From contig JAUYDB010000057.1 in assembly GCA_030691985.1 (NCBI GenBank), positions 1 through 6,729 of the forward strand: a DNA stretch of 6,729 bases, in the 5' to 3' direction. The stretch's first letter is position 1, and each line of letters starts with the position of its first letter. The stretch comes from Candidatus Omnitrophota bacterium (GTDB lineage Bacteria > Omnitrophota > Gorgyraeia > 2-01-FULL-45-10). Below are positions 1-5,036 of the stretch, in pieces. The notes below the pieces were generated by a model. The model had not been told where the DNA came from. It saw only the letters and a list, made by a program, of their open reading frames with translations, and did no database searches. A program made the position numbers and the translations under genes.

Positions 1-200
1 ATGATGTAGGTAAAAAGCGGGATGAGGCCAGGACGAAAACCTTATCTGAATATGGAGTCAGGATATTAAGATTCAGCGATTTGGATATATTGAATAATAT
101 TGAAGGGGTATATGAGGTCATATGCAAAGAGACGGAACGCGGCAATAACCCCTCACCCCATCCCTCTCCCCTAAAAAGGGGAGAGGGGGATAATGTTTAA
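1..200 (+). CDS. DUF559 domain protein, C-terminal fragment (5' end outside window)
   Basis: An open frame enters the window with its first full codon at position 3 and stops at TAA 198-200, giving 65 residues. The stretch KRDEARTKTLSEYGVRIL followed by RFSDLDILNNIEGVYEVI matches the end of the DUF559 family: an R-x-K-x-L helix, then a G-V-x-I-L-R-F strand, then a 'NNIEGV' helix. DUF559 proteins are small, usually about 110-130 residues, with a Vsr/restriction-endonuclease-like fold. Their cellular role is not settled. The catalytic part would lie upstream and is not visible. The last 17 or so residues (NPSPHPSPLKRGEGD and on) are not part of the domain; they are translated from the hairpin repeat at 149-190, so the native stop was probably lost when the repeat arrived. 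The gene looks functionally unrelated to the cytochrome genes that follow. The family call rests on recalled motif similarity. Confidence 0.75.
   Translation, partial: DVGKKRDEARTKTLSEYGVRILRFSDLDILNNIEGVYEVICKETERGNNPSPHPSPLKRGEGDNV
149..190. repeat. Dispersed CCCTCACCCC-type palindromic repeat
   Basis: A CCCCTCACCCCATCC lead is followed by a perfect 11-bp inverted repeat: CCCTCTCCCCT at 162-172, loop AAAA at 173-176, and AGGGGAGAGGG at 177-187. Elements of this wording are scattered in multiple copies through many bacterial genomes, typically between genes or at gene ends. Here it forms the 3' end of the DUF559 reading frame. It could form a strong RNA hairpin at the end of that transcript. 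No T-tract follows directly, so it is not a standard intrinsic terminator. Copy number elsewhere in the genome cannot be seen from this window. Confidence 0.75.
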
Positions 201-238
201 TAGGCCTTCACAAAATTGAAATTTGACCTTCCCCCCTC

Positions 239-265
239 AAAAAGCGGCAAAAAACAGCGCTTTTT
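239..265 (+). terminator. Weak terminator-like hairpin
   Basis: AAAAAGCG (239-246) and CGCTTTTT (258-265) form a perfect 8-bp stem around an 11-nt loop, and the descending arm ends in five Ts. It lies 39 bases after the DUF559 stop, where a terminator separating that gene from the cytochrome operon would be expected. The GC core is only three base pairs, so the hairpin is weak. Because the A and T arms are symmetric, it could act on either strand. Confidence 0.35.
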
Positions 266-272
266 GGAAGAA

Positions 273-289
273 TCGGAAGAATCTTCCGA
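273..289. repeat. 17-nt palindrome in leader of cytochrome operon
   Basis: TCGGAAGA (273-280) and TCTTCCGA (282-289) are exact inverted repeats around a single A, 103 bases before the first cytochrome start. As DNA, this is the shape of a binding site for a dimeric regulator. As RNA, it could be a small hairpin. No promoter hexamers with good spacing are visible next to it, so an operator role is only a possibility. Confidence 0.35.
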
Positions 290-350
290 CGGAAAAATAG
301 CAGGAGGGCAAGAAGAAAAGGTGATTTAGAATTCTCCGACGATAAAATAA
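281..350 (+). repeat. Degenerate 50-bp-spaced direct repeat
   Basis: Positions 281-300 and 331-350 match at 15 of 20 bases by hand count, sharing the core TCCGACG followed by an A-rich run. The exact 50-base offset suggests an old local duplication in the leader, or two related sites. The first copy overlaps the right arm of the 273-289 palindrome; the second lacks the left arm. The match is modest and could be chance in A-rich DNA. Confidence 0.25.
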
Positions 351-363
351 TTTTGTGATGGGC

Positions 364-383
364 GCATGTATATAAAGAAAGGA
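364..383 (+). repeat. Flank repeat of c554 duplication, copy 1 (others at 936-951 and 1504-1523)
   Basis: GCATGTATATAAAGAAAGGA here closely resembles GCATGCATATAAAGAAGACA at 1504-1523 and a shortened form, GCACGCAAAGAAAGGA, at 936-951. The blocks sit before the first cytochrome, between the two cytochromes, and after the second. They therefore mark the edges of the tandem duplication. In copies 1 and 2 the AAAGAAAGGA part supplies the ribosome binding site of the following cytochrome. In copy 3 the same block contains the ATG of ResB. Confidence 0.6.
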
Positions 384-391
384 AAATTTAA

Positions 392-928
392 ATGAGAATA
401 AGATCAGCGGTGGTAATAGCAGTAGCATTATCAGCCGTATGTAGCTTAGCCGCGGCAGAAGGCAAGCATAAATATGTGGGGGTAAAAAAGTGCGCGATTT
501 GCCATAAGTCTGAGGCAAAGGGAAGCCAATACGGGAAATGGCTATCGACGAATCATCCCAAGGCTTATGAAAGGCTTGCCAGCCCCGAAGCAAAGGAGAC
601 GGCAAAACAGGCCGGCGTTTCCGGAGATCCCCAGCAGGCCCCCCAGTGCCTGAGGTGCCATACCACCGCTTACGGTGTTGACAGCAGTTTACTGGGTGAA
701 GGGCTTGCCGCCTCTGACGGCGTCCAGTGCGAGGCCTGCCACGGCGCCGGCAGTGACTACGTGAGCTTGAGCGTGATGAAAGACAGGGCGAGGGCAATAT
801 CGCAGGGCCTCGTCATTCCGACGAAAGAAACGTGCCTTAAGTGCCATAATCCGGAAAGCCCGAATTACAAAGGGTTTAATTTTGAAGAATCATACAAGAA
901 AATAGCCCATCCTCGGTCGAAAGGATAG
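392..928 (+). CDS. Tetraheme cytochrome c, c554 family, tandem copy A
   Basis: This 178-residue protein is a predicted soluble periplasmic electron carrier with four covalently bound c hemes. A signal peptide covers roughly residues 1-22 (MRIR basic start, hydrophobic core, then AAA before EG). The four CXXCH heme sites are CAICH 34-38, CLRCH 86-90, CEACH 113-117 and CLKCH 148-152. Heme spacing, the W-x-S-T-x-H segment around H55 and the 'GVQCEACHGAG' context fit the cytochrome c554 family, named after the tetraheme Nitrosomonas electron acceptor for hydroxylamine oxidoreductase. H26, H55 and H173 are candidate distal ligands. The start is well supported by AAAGAAAGGA at 374-383, eight bases upstream. 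The gene is followed after 31 bases by a near-identical paralogue. The family name does not imply nitrification: no hydroxylamine oxidoreductase is visible. Its partner is probably one of the membrane cytochromes downstream, which is inference. Confidence 0.85.
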   Translation: MRIRSAVVIAVALSAVCSLAAAEGKHKYVGVKKCAICHKSEAKGSQYGKWLSTNHPKAYERLASPEAKETAKQAGVSGDPQQAPQCLRCHTTAYGVDSSLLGEGLAASDGVQCEACHGAGSDYVSLSVMKDRARAISQGLVIPTKETCLKCHNPESPNYKGFNFEESYKKIAHPRSKG

Positions 929-959
929 GGCCAGAGCACGCAAAGAAAGGAGAGTTGGA

Positions 960-1496
960 ATGAGAATAAGATCGATAGCGGCAATGGCAGTACTATTATT
1001 AGCCGCGCGCAGTTTAGCCGCGGCAGAGGGCAATCATAAATATGTGGGGCTAAAAAAGTGCGCGATTTGCCATAAGTCTGAGGCAAAGGGAAGCCAATAC
1101 GGGCAATGGATATCGACCAAGCATGCCACGGCTTATGAAAGGCTTGCAAGTCCCGAAGCAAAGGAAACGGCAAAACAGGCCGGCGTTTCCGGAGATCCCC
1201 AACAGGCCCCCCGATGCCTGAGGTGCCATACCACCGCTTACGGCGTTGACAGCAGTTTACTGGGCGAAGGCTTTGCTGCCTCTGACGGTGTCCAATGTGA
1301 GGCCTGCCACGGCGCCGGCGGTGACTACGTAGGTTTAAGCGTGATGAAAGACAGGGCGAGGTCAATATCTCAAGGCCTCATCATTCAGATGAAAGAAACG
1401 TGCCTTAAGTGCCATAATTCGGAAAGCCCGAATTACAAAGGATTTAATTTTGAAGAATCATACAAAAAGATCACCCATCCCATGCCGAAAAAATAA
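960..1496 (+). CDS. Tetraheme cytochrome c, c554 family, tandem copy B
   Basis: This 178-residue paralogue of the preceding gene has the same layout: signal peptide to about residue 22, then heme sites CAICH 34-38, CLRCH 86-90, CEACH 113-117 and CLKCH 148-152. It is a predicted periplasmic tetraheme electron carrier. The surface around the first distal-ligand region is altered: copy A has STNHPK, whereas B has STKHAT. The C terminus ends in HPMPKK instead of HPRSKG. All candidate heme ligands (H26, H55, H173) are kept, so both copies look functional. Ribosome binding site AAAGGAG (946-952) is stronger than that of copy A. The gene ends nine bases before the ResB start, so it is probably co-transcribed with the maturation genes. 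Whether the two copies form a heterodimer, differ in redox partner, or serve dosage cannot be told from sequence. Confidence 0.85.
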   Translation: MRIRSIAAMAVLLLAARSLAAAEGNHKYVGLKKCAICHKSEAKGSQYGQWISTKHATAYERLASPEAKETAKQAGVSGDPQQAPRCLRCHTTAYGVDSSLLGEGFAASDGVQCEACHGAGGDYVGLSVMKDRARSISQGLIIQMKETCLKCHNSESPNYKGFNFEESYKKITHPMPKK

Positions 1497-1505
1497 GACC
1501 AGAGC

Positions 1506-2570
1506 ATGCATATAAAGAAGACAAGGATCTGGAAGTTTTTTTCATCGATAAAGTTGGCGATATGGCTTCTTGCTATAATTGCCGTCCTTTCTTTGATAGG
1601 GACATTTATTCCCCAGAACGAATCGCCCGCATTCTATATGGAAAAGATGGGGCATGCGGGCTACAGCTTCTTGTTAAAAACAGGGTTAGACAATATCTAC
1701 TGCTCCTGGTGGTTTATTCTTTTCCTGACACTGCTCTCCTTGAACCTGGCCGCGTGCCTTGTAAACAGGCTGCCTTTGAAAATCCGTTCCCTCGGGACCT
1801 TTATAGCCCACCTCGGCATACTGGTCATACTTCTCGGGGCGTTCATCGGAATAATTTACGGCGAGAAAGCCCTTATAAAAATAGGCGAGCAGGAGGAGGT
1901 AAGCTCTTTTATGGCCAGGGGCCGAAGGGTTGATTTGGGATTTTCTATCAGGCTGGACGATTTTATTTACACTGAACATGTCGATCCAAAAGAGAGATTA
2001 TTGGTTTACAGCGCTAGAGATCATGTCGAGGAGCCGATAACCCAAATTCCTGTCGAAATAGGGAAGGAGTCGGAGATCGCCGATACCGGCAGCAGAATCA
2101 GGATACTTCGCTATCTGCCCGACTTTGTGATGGATACATCTACGAAAGAGGTATCCAGCAGATCCGGCATGCCGAATAATCCGGCAATAGAGGCCGAGCT
2201 AAAAGATAAATTCGGCGATATCAAAACATTCTGGGTGTTTGCCCGTTTTCCCGATATGCATCAGAGGATGGATCCGGATTTTAAATTTATATATCACTGG
2301 GCCGGCCGCCGGCCTAAAGATTTTATCAGCAAAGTCACCATTTTAAAAGGACCGAAAGAAATTATGAGGGGGGATATACGCGTTAATGGGCCTCTCGATT
2401 TCGGCGGGTACAGGTTTTTTCAATCCACTTATGATACGGAAGAGCTCAGGTGGTCAGGGCTGCAGGTGGTTAAAGATCCTGGCGTGGGCGTGGTGTATGC
2501 GGGTTTTCTACTGCTCATCGCCGGTGTTACGGCCATATTCTATGTCAACCCCGTGATTAAAAGGAGATAA
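1506..2570 (+). CDS. resB: Cytochrome c biogenesis protein ResB/Ccs1
   Basis: This 354-residue integral membrane protein is one half of the System II cytochrome c synthase. With CcsA/ResC it delivers heme across the membrane and joins it to CXXCH motifs of exported apocytochromes. Transmembrane helices are visible at about 16-36, 67-87, 97-118 and 328-348, with a large periplasmic domain at about 120-325. Family signatures include the start R-I-W-K-F-F-S-S-I-K-L-A, the IGTFIPQ after helix 1, FIAHLGILVILLGAFIG in helix 3 with conserved H102, 'GYRFFQSTYD' (301-310), and LQVVKDPGVG (319-328) before the last helix. Length matches the short ResB form; Bacillus ResB is longer. The ATG is nine bases after the previous stop and lacks a clear Shine-Dalgarno sequence, suggesting translational coupling. 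No in-frame downstream start keeps the conserved N terminus. The gene pairs with the next one in a tight operon. Confidence 0.93.
   Translation: MHIKKTRIWKFFSSIKLAIWLLAIIAVLSLIGTFIPQNESPAFYMEKMGHAGYSFLLKTGLDNIYCSWWFILFLTLLSLNLAACLVNRLPLKIRSLGTFIAHLGILVILLGAFIGIIYGEKALIKIGEQEEVSSFMARGRRVDLGFSIRLDDFIYTEHVDPKERLLVYSARDHVEEPITQIPVEIGKESEIADTGSRIRILRYLPDFVMDTSTKEVSSRSGMPNNPAIEAELKDKFGDIKTFWVFARFPDMHQRMDPDFKFIYHWAGRRPKDFISKVTILKGPKEIMRGDIRVNGPLDFGGYRFFQSTYDTEELRWSGLQVVKDPGVGVVYAGFLLLIAGVTAIFYVNPVIKRR
2561..2568 (+). promoter_or_regulatory. Strong ribosome binding site overlapping the resB stop
   Basis: AAGGAGAT, a near-perfect Shine-Dalgarno sequence, lies inside the last codons of resB and ends ten bases before the ATG of ccsA at 2579. 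It fixes the ccsA start and couples translation of the two synthase subunits. Confidence 0.85.
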
Positions 2571-2578
2571 GAAAACAG

Positions 2579-3352
2579 ATGTCTTCTCTATATCTTAACC
2601 TGGGTTTCGGCCTCTATTTTTTAGCTATGGTCCTGTATGCGTCGGGGCTGTTCTTCGCGAAAAGAAGCGCCCCGATTTTTGCAAGATCTGTTACGATCTG
2701 CGCCATCCTCAGCCTTTCATTTTATTTAGGAATTCGATGGCATGTTGCGGCGAGGCCGCCATTTAGCGATATGTTCGAATCGCTCGTTGTGCTCGGCTGG
2801 GCTATTGCCGTAGTTTCTGTTTTTATCGATATAAAATACAAGAATAGAATCATTGCCGCGGGCGCGGCCTTAATGAGCCTTTTGGCTATAGGGTACGCTT
2901 CGCTTTTGGACAAAGAGATATCCCCGCTCCTGCCGGCCTTAAGGAGCAACTGGCTGACCATTCATGTGTTGACATGTTTTATCGGCTATGCGGCATTAAC
3001 CGTATCTTTTGTTTCCAGCGCTGTCATCTTATGCAGGAAGAAAGAGGACAGAAGCCTTGACGCCATCAGTTATAAAATGACGGCGTTTGGTTTTCTTTTT
3101 CTGACGTTGGGCATTATAAGCGGCGCCGTATGGGCGAACTCCGCCTGGGGCACCTACTGGAGCTGGGACCCTAAAGAGGCCTGGTCGCTTATTACCTGGT
3201 TCGTCTATGCCATTTATCTGCATGTCAGATTAAGGATTGGGTGGAAAGGGAAGAGCGCGGCATGGGTATCGATCATAGGTTTTCTGGCAATGGTCTTTAC
3301 CTATTTCGGCGTGAATTATTTATTGAAAGGGCTGCACAGTTACGGCAGTTAG
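2579..3352 (+). CDS. ccsA: Cytochrome c biogenesis protein CcsA/ResC
   Basis: This 257-residue polytopic membrane protein of the heme-handling (CcmC/CcmF/CcsA) family is the second System II synthase subunit, working with ResB to present heme to apocytochromes outside the membrane. The tryptophan-rich WWD signature is clear at about residues 187-204: NSAWGTYWSWDPKEAWSL. Conserved histidines are present at H129 (LTIHVLTCFIGYAAL), H215 (YLHVR) and H253 (GLHSYGS). The 'RPPFSDMFESLV' segment (59-70) is also typical. About eight hydrophobic helices are visible, near 8-26, 38-55, 66-84, 91-108, 129-151, 168-185, 202-218 and 230-248. Length is within the usual short CcsA range. It follows resB by eight bases with a strong ribosome binding site. 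The thiol-reducing partners usual in System II (CcdA, ResA/CcsX) are absent from the window and may lie elsewhere. Confidence 0.94.
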   Translation: MSSLYLNLGFGLYFLAMVLYASGLFFAKRSAPIFARSVTICAILSLSFYLGIRWHVAARPPFSDMFESLVVLGWAIAVVSVFIDIKYKNRIIAAGAALMSLLAIGYASLLDKEISPLLPALRSNWLTIHVLTCFIGYAALTVSFVSSAVILCRKKEDRSLDAISYKMTAFGFLFLTLGIISGAVWANSAWGTYWSWDPKEAWSLITWFVYAIYLHVRLRIGWKGKSAAWVSIIGFLAMVFTYFGVNYLLKGLHSYGS

Positions 3353-3363
3353 TCGATACTTTT

Positions 3364-3420
3364 TAGCGTATAGCGTATAGCGTATAGTTTTTATTTTTCC
3401 TAAACGCTATCCGCTATACG
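3364..3420. repeat. TAGCGTA triple tandem repeat with inverted copy (long hairpin)
   Basis: The 7-mer TAGCGTA occurs three times head to tail (3364-3384), followed by TAG. A downstream inverted copy at 3404-3420 pairs with 3367-3383 over 17 bases with one mismatch (T3376 against C3411), leaving a 20-nt T-rich loop. It fills most of the 80-base gap between ccsA and the multiheme gene, just after the ccsA stop and four bases before the GAGG ribosome binding site. It resembles the dispersed 'GCGTATAGCGTATAG' repeats found between genes in various bacterial genomes. There is no T-tract after the stem, so strong termination is unlikely. It may act as a 3' stabiliser or partial attenuator between the maturation and cytochrome parts of the operon. 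Confidence 0.8.
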
Positions 3421-3432
3421 AACGAGGCATAG

Positions 3433-5025
3433 ATGACGAAAAAAAAGGCGCTTATCATAATCGCGGCGGTCCTGTTATTGTTTATAGCGGGCTTTGTCTT
3501 TTTATTCGAATTTTCAACCAGCCCTCAATTTTGCAAATCCTGCCATATCATGAAACCGTATTATGAGTCGTGGAAGGCCTCCAAACATAATAAAGTCGGA
3601 TGTGTTGAGTGTCATTACCCGCCCTCGGGGCCCCGCGAATATTTATGGAAAAAATTCCAGGCGTTGTCCGAGGTGGTAAAGTATGTAACCCGGACATATA
3701 AACCCAGGCCGTTCGCGGAAGTCGAAGACAGCGCCTGTTTGAGAGAGGGGTGCCATTCAAAACGGCTATTGGATGGAAAATTAACGTTCGGCAGGGGGGT
3801 AAAATTTGACCATAGGCCGCATCTTACGGAATCGCGCAGAGGAAGGCAGCTGCGCTGCACATCCTGCCATTCACAGATCATGGTCGGCAGCCATGTCGAG
3901 GTTACACTGGATACCTGCTATCTGTGCCATTTTAAAGGCCTTAAGGGCGCGCGCGAGCTGAAACCTATCGGCGGATGCGTATCCTGCCATGAAGTACCGG
4001 AAAAAGAGTTTACATTAGGGAATATGAAATACAATCATAAAGATTTCGCGGCTAAGCACGGCGTCGAATGTCAGGATTGCCATCTAAATGTGATCCAGGG
4101 CAGCGGCGCGGCTCCGAAAGACAGGTGCTACTCCTGCCATAACCAGCCGGAGAGGCTGGATAGATACGGTGACATAGCGTTTATTCACGAAAATCATATA
4201 ACAAGGCATAGTGTGGCCTGTTTTCATTGTCATACCGAAATGACACATTCTGTAAAGACGGTTTCTCAGCAGCCGAAGCTCGATTGCGCAATGTGCCATA
4301 GCGATACGCACTCCGGGCAAAAGGCCATGTATGAAGGCAAAGGCGGCCGCGGCGTGCCTGAGATGCCGGGCCCGATGCATCTTGCGCAGGTGGGCTGCCT
4401 TGCCTGCCATAATGTAGAGGATGAGGATAAGGAAGGCCGCGGGGCGGAGCAGCTATTTAACGGAAAGACGTTTAAAGCATCCGACGCGGCATGCATCAAA
4501 TGTCATGGCGAAAAATATGCGGGGCTAATAGATGATTGGAAAAAAGAATTGGATAATGCCCTTAAGGCCATCGATCCCCGGCTTAAGGAAGCTCAGAATG
4601 TATTGTCGCAGGCTTCAGCCGATGCGCCGAATATCAGCCGCTTAAAAGATCTTTATGGCGGCGCGATTTATAACTATGATTTTGTGCGATCTTCAACAGG
4701 CATACATAATATATACTATTCGGCGAGGTTGCTTGAAAACGTAAACGATGGTTTGGAAAAGTTCCGGAAAGAGTCGGGCAGAGAGCTTCCCGCCCTGCAA
4801 AAAGCAAGTTTACTGGATGGCAGTTACTGCTTAACGCTTTGCCATGCCAGATTGGACGTTAAGATCCCGGAAGAGGTTAAATATAAGGGTAAGCCCATGC
4901 CTCACAGTATGCACGTTGACGAGGCCGGAACATGCGGCGCTTGTCACGAGATAGGCCGCCACAAAGAGATCCCGCTTAAGTCTGATCTCTCCATATGCGG
5001 GACTTGTCATGAAGATGGTATGTGA
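3433..5025 (+). CDS. Membrane-anchored NapC/NrfH-type multiheme cytochrome c (up to 15 hemes)
   Basis: This 530-residue cytochrome is anchored by one N-terminal helix (about 5-25), with the rest predicted periplasmic. The first heme, CKSCHIM (34-40), has the C-x-x-C-H-x-M form of NrfH/NapC quinol dehydrogenases, where the methionine ligates heme 1. CVECH (57-61) follows with 'YPP' context. Further CXXCH sites are at 142, 162, 182, 213, 232, 263, 285, 322, 354, 501 and 522, giving 13 canonical motifs. Two motifs are non-standard: CLREGCH (102-108, CX4CH) and CLTLCH (466-471, CX3CH). Residues 359-465 lack hemes and look helical, with a STGIHNIYYSARLL segment. NrfH and NapC are only about 150-200 residues, so this is a NapC-type head with a long heme wire, comparable in architecture to Geobacter ImcH. 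GAGG at 3424-3427 supports the start. It probably moves electrons between quinol and periplasmic carriers; catalytic reduction of a substrate cannot be excluded, though no CXXCK active-site motif is present. Confidence 0.85.
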   Translation: MTKKKALIIIAAVLLLFIAGFVFLFEFSTSPQFCKSCHIMKPYYESWKASKHNKVGCVECHYPPSGPREYLWKKFQALSEVVKYVTRTYKPRPFAEVEDSACLREGCHSKRLLDGKLTFGRGVKFDHRPHLTESRRGRQLRCTSCHSQIMVGSHVEVTLDTCYLCHFKGLKGARELKPIGGCVSCHEVPEKEFTLGNMKYNHKDFAAKHGVECQDCHLNVIQGSGAAPKDRCYSCHNQPERLDRYGDIAFIHENHITRHSVACFHCHTEMTHSVKTVSQQPKLDCAMCHSDTHSGQKAMYEGKGGRGVPEMPGPMHLAQVGCLACHNVEDEDKEGRGAEQLFNGKTFKASDAACIKCHGEKYAGLIDDWKKELDNALKAIDPRLKEAQNVLSQASADAPNISRLKDLYGGAIYNYDFVRSSTGIHNIYYSARLLENVNDGLEKFRKESGRELPALQKASLLDGSYCLTLCHARLDVKIPEEVKYKGKPMPHSMHVDEAGTCGACHEIGRHKEIPLKSDLSICGTCHEDGM

Positions 5026-5027
5026 AA

Positions 5028-5032
5028 AAGGA
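5028..5032 (+). promoter_or_regulatory. Ribosome binding site deciding the CbcL-like gene start
   Basis: AAGGA lies between two in-frame start candidates. It favours ATG 5037, though with a short four-base spacing. It could not serve GTG 5022, which would rely on the weaker GAAGAT at 5011-5016. Either way the gene follows the 15-heme gene without a gap, indicating co-translation. Confidence 0.5.
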
Positions 5033-5036
5033 TGTC

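Larger units (their letters stand above)
392..1496 (+). repeat. Tandem gene duplication, 568-base period
   Basis: The units starting at 392 and 960 encode proteins of equal length (178 residues) that differ at 28 positions by hand count, about 84% identity. There are no gaps, and all four heme motifs fall at the same residues. Differences concentrate in the signal peptide (8 of the first 22 residues), around residues 51-57, and at the C terminus. Residues 61-120 differ at only two positions. The short spacers before each gene are also related, so the duplicated unit included the ribosome binding region. Confidence 0.93.

Noticed and set aside
215..376. Sigma-70 promoter candidates (TTGAAA or TTGACC near 215-228; TATAAA at 371-376)
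   Set aside because: No pair of hexamers has 16-18 base spacing; the TATAAA is next to the ribosome binding site and has no suitably placed -35 element.
237..797. Open frame of 186 codons on the - strand
   Set aside because: It is the antisense of cytochrome copy A. A matching frame occurs opposite copy B, as expected from duplication of the sense gene, and the peptide is low-complexity and rich in R/S/P with no recognisable domain.
865..1365. Open frame of 166 codons on the - strand
   Set aside because: Antisense shadow of cytochrome copy B; its similarity to the 237-797 frame follows from the sense-strand duplication.
392..1496. Nitrification role because of c554 family membership
   Set aside because: The family is broad, and no hydroxylamine oxidoreductase or ammonia monooxygenase gene is visible; only electron carriage is supported.
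1562..1933. Open frame of 123 codons on the + strand
   Set aside because: Overlaps resB in another frame and has no family features; the resB frame has clear membrane helices and conserved motifs.
3433..5025. Catalytic pentaheme nitrite reductase (NrfA) or octaheme reductase
   Set aside because: No CXXCK or other lysine-ligated active-site heme motif is present, and the protein begins with a membrane anchor and NrfH-like first heme.
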